NCBI GenBank assembly: GCA_965231925.1
Contig: OZ246894.1
Span: 4,278,001-4,342,000 of the forward strand
Direction of reading: 5' to 3'
DNA from: Poriferisodalis sp965231925
GTDB taxonomy: Bacteria > Actinomycetota > Acidimicrobiia > Acidimicrobiales > Poriferisodalaceae
Length of the DNA stretch: 64,000 nucleotides
Under the pieces are notes generated by a model, which did not search any database, was not told the origin of the DNA, and worked only from the letters and a program-made list of their open reading frames with translations. Positions 25,927 to 34,436 of this stretch are shown piece by piece; position 1 is the stretch's first letter, and each line of letters starts with the position of its first letter. The position numbers and the translations under genes were made by a program.

Positions 25927-25956
25927 CGCAGGGCCGGCGAGATCGCCGGCCCTGCG
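25927..25956 (-). terminator. groEL terminator hairpin
   Basis: A perfect inverted repeat with 14-nt arms (CGCAGGGCCGGCGA and its complement) around 2 bases lies 29 nt beyond the groEL stop. On the minus strand it is followed by TCGTTGTTT, a weak T-rich run, so it fits a factor-independent terminator. Confidence 0.8.
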
Positions 25957-25984
25957 TGTGAGTTGTTGAGCGAAGCTCGGGGAG

Positions 25985-27631
25985 CTACATCATCCCCGGC
26001 ATGCCGCCCATGCCGCCGCCCATGGCAGCAGCTGCGGCCGCAGCGGCGGGGTCGGCCTCTTCGGGCTTGTCGGTCACCAGCGTCTCGGTGGTGAGCAGCA
26101 GGGCCGCGATGGACGCCGCATTCTGCAGCGCCGCCCGGGTCACCTTCGCCGGATCGATGACGCCGGCCGAGACCAGGTCTTCGAACTTGCCGTTGTCGGC
26201 GTTGAAGCCCGTATTGCCGTCGGACGACTCGATCTGCTGGACGATGACGGCGCCTTCGTAGCCGGCATTCTGGGCAATCTGGCGGCTGGGGCCTTCCAGC
26301 GCGCGGTGCACCATGCGAGCCCCGGTAGCCTCGTCGCCGTCGAGGTCGAGCGCTGCCACTGCAGCACGAACCCGCAGCAGCGCAGTGCCGCCACCGGGAA
26401 CGATGCCCTCTTCGATCGCAGCCCGGGTCGCCGACACGGCATCCTCGATGCGGTGCTTCTTTTCCTTCAGCTCGACCTCGGTCGCCGCGCCGACCTGGAT
26501 CACCGCAACACCGCCGGCCAGCTTCGCCAGCCGTTCCTGCAGCTTCTCGCGGTCCCAGTCGGAGTCGGTGTCGTCGATCTCACGCTTGATCTGGACCACA
26601 CGACCCTCGACGTCGCCGGTGTCGCCGCCGCCGTCCACGATGGTGGTCTCGTCCTTGGTGATGATCACCTTGCGGGCGGTGCCCAGCAGGTCGACCGTGG
26701 TGTTCTCCAGCTTCAGGCCGACCTCTTCAGAGATGACCTGACCGCCGGTGAGGATGGCCATGTCGGCCAGCATCGCCTTGCGGCGCTCGCCGAAGCCGGG
26801 CGCCTTCACCGCTGCCGACGCGAACGTGCCGCGGATCTTGTTGACCACGAGCGTGGCGAGCGCCTCACCCTCGACGTCCTCGGCGATGATCACGAGCGCC
26901 TTGCCGCCCTGCATCACCTTCTCGAGCACGGGGACCAGCTCGGTCACCGAGCCGATCTTGCCGTTCACGAACAGCAGGTAGGGATCGTCGAAGACAGCTT
27001 CCTGGCGGTCGGGATCAGTGACGAAGTAGGGCGACAGGAAGCCCTTGTCGAACTGCATGCCCTCGGTGAACTCGAGGTCCACGCCGAACGTGTTGGACTC
27101 CTCCACGGAGATGACGCCGTCCTTGCCGACTCGGTCGAAGGCCTCGGCGAGCGTCTCGCCGATGGTGGTGTCGGCCGAGGAGATCCCGGCCACGCTGGCG
27201 ATCTTGTCCTTGTCGTCGGAGACATCGGTGGACATGTCGCCCATCGAATCGACGGCTGCGCTCACCGCAGCCTCGATGCCCCGCTTGAGCTCCATGGGGT
27301 TGGCACCCGCAGCAACGTTGCGCAGGCCCTCACGGACCATGGCCTGAGCCAGCACCGTCGCGGTGGTGGTGCCGTCGCCGGCGACGTCGTTGGTCTTGGT
27401 GGCGACTTCCTTGACGAGCTGAGCGCCCATGTTCTCGAACGGGTCGTCCAGCTCGATCTCGCGGGCGATGCTCACGCCGTCGTTGGTGATGGTCGGCGCC
27501 CCGAACGACTTCTCGAGCACGACGTTGCGGCCCTTGGGGCCCAAGGTCACCTTGACCGCATCGGCCAGCTTGTTCACGCCAGCCTCGAGGCCGCGGCGGG
27601 CCTCTTCGCTGAACTTCAAGATCTTCGGCAT
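25985..27631 (-). CDS. groEL: Chaperonin GroEL (Hsp60)
   Basis: Large chaperonin subunit of 548 aa. It begins MPKILKFSEEARRGLEAGVNKLADAVKVTLGPKGRNV, has the nucleotide-site segment AGDGTTTATVLAQAM and ends in the flexible GGGMGGMPGMM tail. It follows groES by 46 nt and shares its CIRCE-controlled promoter. Many actinobacteria have a second groEL elsewhere; only this one is visible here. Confidence 0.99.
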   Translation of the reverse strand: MPKILKFSEEARRGLEAGVNKLADAVKVTLGPKGRNVVLEKSFGAPTITNDGVSIAREIELDDPFENMGAQLVKEVATKTNDVAGDGTTTATVLAQAMVREGLRNVAAGANPMELKRGIEAAVSAAVDSMGDMSTDVSDDKDKIASVAGISSADTTIGETLAEAFDRVGKDGVISVEESNTFGVDLEFTEGMQFDKGFLSPYFVTDPDRQEAVFDDPYLLFVNGKIGSVTELVPVLEKVMQGGKALVIIAEDVEGEALATLVVNKIRGTFASAAVKAPGFGERRKAMLADMAILTGGQVISEEVGLKLENTTVDLLGTARKVIITKDETTIVDGGGDTGDVEGRVVQIKREIDDTDSDWDREKLQERLAKLAGGVAVIQVGAATEVELKEKKHRIEDAVSATRAAIEEGIVPGGGTALLRVRAAVAALDLDGDEATGARMVHRALEGPSRQIAQNAGYEGAVIVQQIESSDGNTGFNADNGKFEDLVSAGVIDPAKVTRAALQNAASIAALLLTTETLVTDKPEEADPAAAAAAAAMGGGMGGMPGMM

Positions 27632-27677
27632 GTGGTTGGTTCTCTTTCTTGTCGATGTGTTGTCGTCGCGACGGCGG

Positions 27678-27968
27678 CTAGGCGACGATGGCCAGAACGT
27701 CGCGGGCGCTCAGAATGAGCAGGTCTTCGCCGGCCACGGTGATCTCGGTGCCGCCGTACTTGCTGTAGACGACGGTGTTGCCGACGCCGACGTCCATCGG
27801 GATGATCTCGCCTGACTGGTCGGAACGCTTGCCCGGGCCAACCGCGAGCACCTCGCCCTGCTGGGGCTTTTCCTTGGCGGTGTCGGGGATGACGAGCCCG
27901 CTGGCGGTGGTCTCCTCCGCGTCGCTCGTACGCACGACGATGCGGTCCTCAAGTGGCTTCAGGTTCAT
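27678..27968 (-). CDS. groES: Co-chaperonin GroES (Hsp10)
   Basis: GroES of 96 aa: MNLKPLEDRIVVRTSDAEETTASGLVIPDTAKEKPQQGEV, with the GroEL-binding mobile loop included, and ending LILSARDVLAIVA. It is the first gene of the groESL operon, with the CIRCE operator about 70 nt upstream. Confidence 0.99.
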   Translation of the reverse strand: MNLKPLEDRIVVRTSDAEETTASGLVIPDTAKEKPQQGEVLAVGPGKRSDQSGEIIPMDVGVGNTVVYSKYGGTEITVAGEDLLILSARDVLAIVA

Positions 27969-28039
27969 GGTCGGATGTGCCTCCTGTGGCGCTATGCCCT
28001 GTCAGTTGGGCCATATCTCATGGGACTGCCCGGCGGCAC

Positions 28040-28066
28040 TTAGCACTCTCACCGGGCGAGTGCTAA
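28040..28066 (-). promoter_or_regulatory. CIRCE operator (HrcA site)
   Basis: A perfect match to the consensus TTAGCACTC-N9-GAGTGCTAA, located upstream of groES. HrcA binding here represses groESL until heat shock. No hrcA gene is in the window. Confidence 0.97.
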
Positions 28067-28146
28067 CGATACGAGAACAGGACACAGCCCACAACCTCAC
28101 AGCAGCCCAATCTGGGTCCGCTGCGGGGGTGGCGGGGACCCTCTTC

Positions 28147-29154
28147 TCAGTCGACGAACGCGATGCGCAGGTTGGGATCGGCGCCGCCGTCGAGGGCTGA
28201 GGGGCCATCGCTGGCCAGCCGGTACCAGGCGGTTGCGGCGATCATGGCCGCGTTGTCGGTGCACATCGACCGGCTGGGCAGGTAGGCGTTGATGCCGTCC
28301 TCCACGCAGATATCGAGCGTTCGCTCGCGCAGTGCGCTGTTGGCCGCCACGCCCCCGGCGAGGCAGATGCCCGCTGCGGCGACCTCGTGGGCCGCCTTGC
28401 GAGCCTTGTGCGTCAGCACGTCGGTCACGCATGCCTGAAACGACGCCGCAACGTCGGCAGTGGCGACCTCGGGGTGAGCTCGAACCCAGTTGATGACCGC
28501 GGTCTTGATGCCCGAGAACGAGAAGTCGTAGCCGTCGTCCAGCATGGCTCTCGTGAGCGGGACCGCGGTGGGGTCGCCCTGCGACGCCAGCCGGTCGATG
28601 GCGGGGCCGCCCGGGTAGCCGAGCCCCAAGTAACGGGCCACTTTGTCGAAGGCCTCGCCGGCCGCATCGTCACGCGTCGCGCCCAGCAGGCGGTATCGGC
28701 CATGCCCCTCGAACAAGATCAGCATCGTGTGCCCGCCCGAGACCAGCAGGGTGACAAGGGGAAACTGCACCTCGGCGTCGTGCTCGTCGAGCAGGGCCGC
28801 GTACAGGTGTGCTTCGTGGTGGTTGATGCCGATGTAGGGGACGTCCCACACCAGCGCCAGCGCCTTGGCTGCGGCCACCCCCACCAGCAGGCTGCCCACG
28901 AGGCCGGGGCCGCAGGTGGCCGCCACGACATCGATGTCTTCGTCGGCTGCGCCGGCTTCGACCAACGCCTCGGCCACCACCGGGGTGATCAGCGCTTCGT
29001 GGGCCCGGCCTGCGATCTCGGGCACCACGCCGCCGTAACGGGCATGGAGATCCACCTGGCTGCTGACGATGCTGGAGCGCACCTCGCGTCCGTCGTCCAC
29101 GACCGCTGCGGCCGTCTCGTCGCAGGAGGTCTCGATGCCCAAGATCGTGGTCAT
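28147..29154 (-). CDS. tsaD: TsaD, tRNA t6A37 threonylcarbamoyltransferase subunit
   Basis: Catalytic subunit of the t6A37 tRNA-modification complex TsaBDE. It starts MTTILGIETSCDETAAAVVDD and has the iron-binding motif INHHEAHLYAA, the ASKHA-type VSGGHTML and the later GGVAANSALRE and CTDNAAMIA blocks. Length of 335 aa is normal. Its ATG overlaps the rimI stop in ATGA. The longer open frame upstream is inside rimI. Confidence 0.98.
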   Translation of the reverse strand: MTTILGIETSCDETAAAVVDDGREVRSSIVSSQVDLHARYGGVVPEIAGRAHEALITPVVAEALVEAGAADEDIDVVAATCGPGLVGSLLVGVAAAKALALVWDVPYIGINHHEAHLYAALLDEHDAEVQFPLVTLLVSGGHTMLILFEGHGRYRLLGATRDDAAGEAFDKVARYLGLGYPGGPAIDRLASQGDPTAVPLTRAMLDDGYDFSFSGIKTAVINWVRAHPEVATADVAASFQACVTDVLTHKARKAAHEVAAAGICLAGGVAANSALRERTLDICVEDGINAYLPSRSMCTDNAAMIAATAWYRLASDGPSALDGGADPNLRIAFVD

Positions 29155-29723
29155 GGCGCTCCCAATGTGGCTGCGATTTCGTCCAGGCGGTCGCCATGAG
29201 AGGGGCCGTCGATGTCGTGGCACCACATCACCAGCGCGTCCTCCCGGCCGCGGGGTCCGTCGCGGTAGTAGTTCTTGCGCGTGCCGACCGGCGCATAACC
29301 GAACCAGCGATACAGCCGCTGCGCCGCGTCGTTCGAGGCGCGCACCTCCAGCGTCAGCGCCTCGAGCCCATCGATGCGGCGGGCCTCGCGGTGCAGTTCC
29401 AGCATCAGCCGTGCGCCCACGCGCTGGCCTTGGCATTCAGGATGGACGGCCACCGAGGTGATGTGTCCCTCGCCGGCAACGATCATGAACCCGCCGTACC
29501 CCACGACACCGGCCGGGCGGCCGTGCGGTCTCCGCCGGCACGCCACGCGGTACACCCGCTCGCCGCCGCAGCGCAGCTCGTCGAGATACAGCGACATCGA
29601 CCAGGGCCTCGGGTACACCAGCCGGTCGATGCGCCGAATGTCGCGCAGGTGCGTGCGGGTCATCGGGCAGATGATCAACTGCCCCTCAGCGGTACGGTCC
29701 TCAGCGGTCGAGGCGGCGTTCAC
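29151..29723 (-). CDS. rimI: RimI-type GNAT N-acetyltransferase
   Basis: GNAT protein of 190 aa, placed as in other bacteria between tsaB and tsaD. The acetyl-CoA-binding motif A is SVAVHPECQGQRVGARLMLELHREA, preceded by GGFMIVAGEGHITS, and motif B is RASNDAAQRLYRWFGY. RimI acetylates the N-terminus of ribosomal protein S18 in E. coli; in actinobacteria the substrates may be wider. The GTG start overlaps the tsaB stop (GTGA), and its own stop overlaps tsaD. Confidence 0.92.
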   Translation of the reverse strand: MNAASTAEDRTAEGQLIICPMTRTHLRDIRRIDRLVYPRPWSMSLYLDELRCGGERVYRVACRRRPHGRPAGVVGYGGFMIVAGEGHITSVAVHPECQGQRVGARLMLELHREARRIDGLEALTLEVRASNDAAQRLYRWFGYAPVGTRKNYYRDGPRGREDALVMWCHDIDGPSHGDRLDEIAATLGAP

Positions 29724-30418
29724 GACCGCTCCCGCTGCTGCCAGTTGATGCGGGCATCGGGGGCGCGCAGGTACATCGGCGTGATCTGCGACGGGCTGAC
29801 GAACTCCTCGCGCAACGCCCGGGCGTGCGCCAGCTCCACCAGGGCACCGGCATTGGGATGGCGCAGCCCTTCCCGGCCGATCTCCGCACCCCGCACGGTG
29901 CCGAGTACGTCTGCGTATCGCTGGGCACCGTCGCCGACGATCAGCGTTTCCGCACCGGTCGCCATGAGCTGCCCCGCCACGTCAGCGGGTTGATCAACGG
30001 CCGGGGCGCTCATGAGCTGGATGCCCCCGGGCGCACGCCGGTAGGTGGCATGGAAGATCTCGCCCCGGCGGGCATCCACTGTCGACACGATGAGCCGATC
30101 ACTGAAGCGCGCCGGGAATGCGGTGAGGTCGAGGCTGGACACGCCGATCATCGGGATCCGGCAGGCGTGCGCGATGGACTTCGCTGTTGCCAAGCCCACA
30201 CGCAAACCGGTGAACAGGCCCGGGCCGACGTCGACAGCGACGAGACCGATCTGCGACAGCTTCATCTGGGCCTGGGCGCACAGGAACTGGATTGCCGGCA
30301 CGAGCGTCTCGGCATGGCGCCGGTCGCGAGTGGTGTGGAACGAGGCGATGATGCCCTCGTGCCCGCCGATGGCCACGCCGACCTGGGGTGTCGCAGTCTC
30401 AATGCCGAGTACTAGCAC
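29720..30418 (-). CDS. tsaB: TsaB, t6A37 complex subunit
   Basis: Paralogue and partner of TsaD that scaffolds the t6A complex. It begins VLVLGIETATPQVGVAIGG and has VAVDVGPGLFTGLRVGLATAKS and STVDARRGEIFHATYR. Length is 232 aa from the GTG at 30418; the frame upstream overlaps the intergenic region and tsaE and is not TsaB-like. Confidence 0.95.
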   Translation of the reverse strand: MLVLGIETATPQVGVAIGGHEGIIASFHTTRDRRHAETLVPAIQFLCAQAQMKLSQIGLVAVDVGPGLFTGLRVGLATAKSIAHACRIPMIGVSSLDLTAFPARFSDRLIVSTVDARRGEIFHATYRRAPGGIQLMSAPAVDQPADVAGQLMATGAETLIVGDGAQRYADVLGTVRGAEIGREGLRHPNAGALVELAHARALREEFVSPSQITPMYLRAPDARINWQQRERS

Positions 30419-30443
30419 AGCGCTGCCTCCGCGCTGTCGAGTA

Positions 30444-30947
30444 CTAACACGGCGGCACCGGCGAGCTGTCGGCGAAGTGCCATGCATCGGCGACTGCGTC
30501 GGCGCGAGCGTGCCAGCTCGGTCCGACCAAGTCAGCTTCGAAGACGCGGATGTCGGGCGACTCGGCGGGGTCGGCGAGCTTGATGCGCAATCGCAGAAAA
30601 TCGCGTGGCAGCTCGCCGATGACCACCTCGCCCCACTCCACGCACACCACCGCGTCGTCGTCGAGCAGCTCGGGCAGGTCCAAGTCGAGCACCTCGCCCA
30701 GGTTCTCCAAGCGGTAGACGTCGAGGTGGTGCAATCGCATGCGGCCCTGGTAGCTCTGCGCCAGGGTGAAGGTGGGGCTGGTCACCGGCTCGGTGACGCC
30801 GAGTGACGCCGCCAGGCCTTGGGTGAACACGGTCTTGCCTGCGCCGAGGTCGCCTGACAGCACCAACACGTCACCGGGGCGCAGCAGCGGCGCAAGCGCC
30901 GCTGCGACCGCTCGCGTCCCTTCGGCGCTCGTGGTGCGGAACCTCAT
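30444..30947 (-). CDS. tsaE: TsaE, t6A37 complex ATPase
   Basis: Small P-loop ATPase of 167 aa that drives turnover of the TsaBD complex. Walker A is SGDLGAGKTVFTQGLA; other family blocks are VTSPTFTLAQSY, LHHLDVYRLE and VCVEWGEV. It lies between alr (12 nt upstream) and tsaB (25 nt downstream). Confidence 0.96.
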   Translation of the reverse strand: MRFRTTSAEGTRAVAAALAPLLRPGDVLVLSGDLGAGKTVFTQGLAASLGVTEPVTSPTFTLAQSYQGRMRLHHLDVYRLENLGEVLDLDLPELLDDDAVVCVEWGEVVIGELPRDFLRLRIKLADPAESPDIRVFEADLVGPSWHARADAVADAWHFADSSPVPPC

Positions 30948-30959
30948 GACGGAGCTTGT

Positions 30960-32243
30960 CTAGCGTGCTTCGCCAGCGGCGAGACTACATGGGGCAGTTT
31001 CTGCTCGGCGGTAGACGCGCGGGACCCGCAGCGAGATCCCGGTGAGGACCTCGTACGGGCTGCGACCAGACCGGCGGGCCAGGTCGGCGATGGTGACGCA
31101 CTCATCGCCCTGGGTGCCCACAAGGGTGACGCGATCGCCGTTGTAGGCGCTGGCGTCGCCGATGTTCACCATCGTTTGATCCATGCAGACATTGCCGACC
31201 ACCGAGTGCAGCGCGCCGCCGATGAGCACGTTCGCCGGCTCGTGGGCCGGGTTGTGCGAAGGCCCGGTGCCAAGCGAGCGGGCGTAACCGTCGGCGTAGC
31301 CCACCGGCAAGGTGATCACCCGCGTCTGGCGGTCTGCGGTCCACGTGCTGCCGTAGCCGACCGACGCCCCTTCGGGCACGACCTTGAAGTACACAACCTC
31401 GCTGTGCCAGCTCAGCACCGGCTCGGTCGGCAGGGCCGCGGCGATCTCGGGCTTGGGAGCGACGCCGTACAGCAAGATGCCGGGGCGGACGCGGTCGAGA
31501 TGGGCTTCGGGCAATCGGGCGATGGCCGCTGATGCCGCCATGTGCCGCACGGGTGTCGGCAGCGAATGGCGTTCGTAGAAGCTCAATGCCTCGTTGAATC
31601 GGTCGAGCTGCGTGCGCGCATCGGCCAGATCGGCATGGTCGGCGTTCGCGAAGTGGCTGAACACGCCCTCGATGCAGACTGAACCGCAGCGGAGCGACTC
31701 GGCGAAGAGCTGATCGGCGTTGTAGTGGTGAACGCCGATGCGTTCCATGCCGGTGTCGATCTTGAGGTGCGCCCGGGCGGTAGTGCCCGCAACGGCGGCG
31801 GCCTCGTCGATCTGGCGGAGCTTGTCGATCGAAGGCGCGGTGAGAATCAGATCGTGGGCGAGGAACAACGGGATCTGGCGCTCCACGGCGCCGCCGAGGA
31901 CATGGATGTCGATGGTCACCCCGGCGCCGCGCAGTGCCAGCGCTTCCTCTACATAGGCGACGGCCACGCACGACACGCCGGCCGACTGCAGTGCGAGCCC
32001 CACGTGCGCGATGCCGTGGCCGTAGGCATTGGCCTTGACAACGGGCACCACTTCGGCACCGCCGACATGGCGGCGGATCGTGGCCAAGTTTCGGTCGAGC
32101 GCGTCGAGATCGATGTCGCACCACGTCGGACGCGTCTCGGATGCGTCGGATTGCAGCAGACGCGTCTCGGATGCGTCGGATTGCGGCAGCCGCATCTCTG
32201 ATACGTCGGGTTCGGGCTGCGGCACCGCTGACGCCTCGGTCAT
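30960..32243 (-). CDS. alr: Alanine racemase
   Basis: PLP enzyme that makes D-alanine for peptidoglycan. The PLP lysine is in VVPVVKANAYGHG, and the catalytic Tyr of the other subunit lies in the SVGYGSTWTADRQTRVITLPVGYADGY region. Length is 427 aa. About 35 residues precede the usual start region (TWCDIDLDALDRN) and consist of 10-residue repeats. The ATG at 32243 overlaps the stop of the upstream nnr gene (ATGA), which supports this start despite the unusual tail. Confidence 0.97.
   Translation of the reverse strand: MTEASAVPQPEPDVSEMRLPQSDASETRLLQSDASETRPTWCDIDLDALDRNLATIRRHVGGAEVVPVVKANAYGHGIAHVGLALQSAGVSCVAVAYVEEALALRGAGVTIDIHVLGGAVERQIPLFLAHDLILTAPSIDKLRQIDEAAAVAGTTARAHLKIDTGMERIGVHHYNADQLFAESLRCGSVCIEGVFSHFANADHADLADARTQLDRFNEALSFYERHSLPTPVRHMAASAAIARLPEAHLDRVRPGILLYGVAPKPEIAAALPTEPVLSWHSEVVYFKVVPEGASVGYGSTWTADRQTRVITLPVGYADGYARSLGTGPSHNPAHEPANVLIGGALHSVVGNVCMDQTMVNIGDASAYNGDRVTLVGTQGDECVTIADLARRSGRSPYEVLTGISLRVPRVYRRAETAPCSLAAGEAR
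32130..32219 (-). repeat. Three 30-bp coding repeats at the alr 5' end
   Basis: Units at 32130-32159 and 32160-32189 are almost identical, and 32190-32219 is a diverged third. They encode SDASETRLLQ-like decapeptides in the N-terminal tail of alanine racemase. Confidence 0.85.
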
Positions 32244-33829
32244 GTGTCGCTCGGTTTCGCATCGGGGGCTGCAAGACCAGTTCGCACGGCCCCCAGCAGC
32301 TCGACTTGGCGCATCGCCGTCAGCGGAGTGAGGGCGGCGACGGGATCGTGCCCGCCGAACGTGGCGGTGCGACCGTGCCAGTGCGCTGCGGCGGCGGTCA
32401 GCCGCAAGACGGCCTCAGACTCGGCTAGCAGGCCACGCGAACAGGCACGTCTCGTCGTCGCGTCACCTGCTGATTCCCCCACTTGTGCCCAGTTCTCATC
32501 GGACACGGGCTCACGGGCCGTTCGGACCACGGATTCGCCATTCGGCTCAGCCTCGAAGCCTGCGGACAGAACCGCTGCGATGATGCCCGAGAGCACGTCG
32601 CCCGATCCGGCGGAGGCCAAGCGGGCCGTTCCAGAGGTCACCGCGAGCACGGTGGCCGGCCGAGCAGCAGTGTCAGAGGCGGCGGGAGCGGCCACGAGCG
32701 TGGCCGGTCCCTTCAGCAGGACGACGGCGTTGAGTGCATTCGCCGCCCGGCGCACGGCATCGAAACGGTCGGGCGCGGGCGGGCCGCCTCTGAGCCTGGC
32801 GAACTCGCCGTCGTGGGGTGTGAGAACGGTCGGCGCGCTGCGGTCGCGCAGGCACTCGGGGAACTCCGATACCGCCCCCAGAGCGTCGGCATCGACAACC
32901 AAGGGCACCCCGCAGTCGGCGATGAAGCGTGCCATCTGGACCGATGCTGTGGGGTCGGTGCCGATGCCCGGGCCGATGACGGCCACGTCGAAGCGTTCGA
33001 TGCCCTCCAGCGCGGGCCCGGCCCAATCACCAGGTCGCAAGTCGCGCGCAACCGTCTCGGTCGGCCGGGCGACATCGCCTGCGCGCAGACCCGGCGAGCT
33101 GACGACCACCATGCCGGCACCTGCTTGCTGGGCAGCCGCGCACACGAGATGGCCGGCACCGCGCATCTGAGGGGACCCGGCAATGACCCGCACGGCCCGG
33201 CGCCACTTGTGGGCAGTCGGCTCGGCCATCGGCAGCGCCGCGTCGGCATCAGCATCGGTGACGAGCCACGATCTCGTCGCACCGGCGTCGAGTCCGATCC
33301 GAGCCAGCTGCACCTCGCCCGCAGCAGCGGCGCCGGGATGCAGCAGCAGACCCGGCTTGAGCGCCCCGAACGTGACCGTCGCGGTCGCCGGCCAGCAGCC
33401 GTGGTCGACGCCTGTCAACGCGTCGATGCCCGAGGGAATGTCGACCGCCAGCACGGGCGCAGCCGGTGCTCGGTCGGCCCCCCAAGATCCGCGCAGACCG
33501 GTGCCATAGGCCGCGTCGATCACGAGATCCCACGCCGAAGAGGCAGGGGCGCCCGAATTCGGCGCAACAACCAGATCGAGCGCCTCGCGCGGCGTCACGA
33601 TCCGGCAGCGAACGCCCCATCGCTCCAGCGCTTCGGCCGCCACGCGTCCGTCTGCCCCGTTGTTCCCCTTGCCAGCGGCCACGAGCACCCGACGCCCGTA
33701 GGTGCCCCCCATCATCTGGCGGGCGGCGAAAGCAACAGCCGCGCCAGCGCGTGCGACCAGCACATCGGTGCCTTCAAGCGCAGCCGCGTCGATCACCGCC
33801 ATCTCAGCAGGCGTCACGATCGGGATCAC
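32240..33829 (-). CDS. nnrD: Bifunctional NAD(P)H-hydrate epimerase/dehydratase
   Basis: Repairs damaged NAD(P)H hydrates. The N-terminal YjeF-type epimerase domain has VLVAAGKGNNGADGRVAAEALERWG. The C-terminal dehydratase domain has GSPQMRGAGHLVCAAAQQAGAGMV, VLTPHDGEFARLRG and ASAGSGDVLSGIIAAVLSAG. Length is 529 aa. Residues about 425-470, just after the last motif, are an insertion that breaks the family pattern; its DNA is a copy of a repeat found between genes in this window. The stop overlaps the alr start. Confidence 0.95.
   Translation of the reverse strand: MIPIVTPAEMAVIDAAALEGTDVLVARAGAAVAFAARQMMGGTYGRRVLVAAGKGNNGADGRVAAEALERWGVRCRIVTPREALDLVVAPNSGAPASSAWDLVIDAAYGTGLRGSWGADRAPAAPVLAVDIPSGIDALTGVDHGCWPATATVTFGALKPGLLLHPGAAAAGEVQLARIGLDAGATRSWLVTDADADAALPMAEPTAHKWRRAVRVIAGSPQMRGAGHLVCAAAQQAGAGMVVVSSPGLRAGDVARPTETVARDLRPGDWAGPALEGIERFDVAVIGPGIGTDPTASVQMARFIADCGVPLVVDADALGAVSEFPECLRDRSAPTVLTPHDGEFARLRGGPPAPDRFDAVRRAANALNAVVLLKGPATLVAAPAASDTAARPATVLAVTSGTARLASAGSGDVLSGIIAAVLSAGFEAEPNGESVVRTAREPVSDENWAQVGESAGDATTRRACSRGLLAESEAVLRLTAAAAHWHGRTATFGGHDPVAALTPLTAMRQVELLGAVRTGLAAPDAKPSDT
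32431..32545 (-). repeat. Dispersed repeat, copy D, in frame inside nnrD
   Basis: Read on the minus strand this segment aligns with copy A (33857-33975). Both share GGCGA..CCG.G.CCGA.CGGCCCGTGAGCC and, further on, GAG/A..ACTGGG.ACA. In nnrD it encodes VVRTAREPVSDENWAQVG; copy A in the matching frame reads RAAREPASEKYWGQERA. It is therefore an in-gene copy kept in frame. Confidence 0.75.
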
Positions 33830-33856
33830 GGCCGCAGCCCGCCGAGAGCAGAACCG

Positions 33857-33975
33857 AAAGGCGACGCCGCGACCCGAGCGGCCCGTGAGCCGGCATCGGA
33901 GAAGTACTGGGGACAGGAGCGAGCAACCGCAGGCACCGCTGCCGGAAGGTTCACTCCTGCGCGCATCCTCCCATT
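33857..33975 (+). repeat. Dispersed repeat, copy A (acpS-nnrD spacer)
   Basis: It fills most of the 165-bp gap between acpS and nnrD. It has the shared core CCGAGCGGCCCGTGAGC and a right end (CGGAAGGTTCACTCC, GCGCGCATCC, ATTGAATCG) that matches copy B. Confidence 0.75.
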
Positions 33976-33994
33976 GAATCGCACCGTCGCTCGC

Positions 33995-34363
33995 TCATTG
34001 CGCCAGCACCATGGCTGCGGCCACCGAGTCGGTATGGGTGAGGGTCACCTGCCACTCAGACAAGCCTGCGGCCGTCGCCCGTTCTGCCGCGAGGCCCCGA
34101 AGCAGCAGTTCGGGACGACCGCTGGAATGGCGCACCACTTCGATATCGCGGAAGCGACACGCTCCCAAGCCAATTCCCAGCACCTTCATCACCGCTTCCT
34201 TCGCGGCGAACCTCGCGGCGAGACGGGTATCAGGATTCACCGTTCCCATGGCGTAGGAGAGCTCGGCGGGGGTGAACAAGCGCGTGCGCATGCCGCTTCG
34301 CCGTTCGAGCACTGCAGCGAATCGTCGGACGTCCACCATGTCGAGCCCGATCGAGGTGGTCAC
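33995..34363 (-). CDS. acpS: Holo-[acyl-carrier-protein] synthase
   Basis: Transfers phosphopantetheine from CoA to acyl carrier protein. At 122 aa it has the two AcpS motifs: IGLDMVDVRRF with the Mg-binding Asp, and RFAAKEAVMKVLGIG with the Glu/Lys pair. The start is GTG at 34363. It lies in the usual glmS-acpS-nnr-alr order. Confidence 0.95.
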   Translation of the reverse strand: MTTSIGLDMVDVRRFAAVLERRSGMRTRLFTPAELSYAMGTVNPDTRLAARFAAKEAVMKVLGIGLGACRFRDIEVVRHSSGRPELLLRGLAAERATAAGLSEWQVTLTHTDSVAAAMVLAQ

Positions 34364-34436
34364 GCGCTCACGCCCTTGAGCCCGGAATCACTGGTGGGTC
34401 AGGGCCGCGAGCCGGCCCACCTCGCCGCTCGGCCGC

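Noticed and set aside
26306..27718. A 470-residue plus-strand frame opposite groEL
   Set aside because: GroEL is unambiguous on the other strand; frames of this kind are common opposite high-GC groEL genes.
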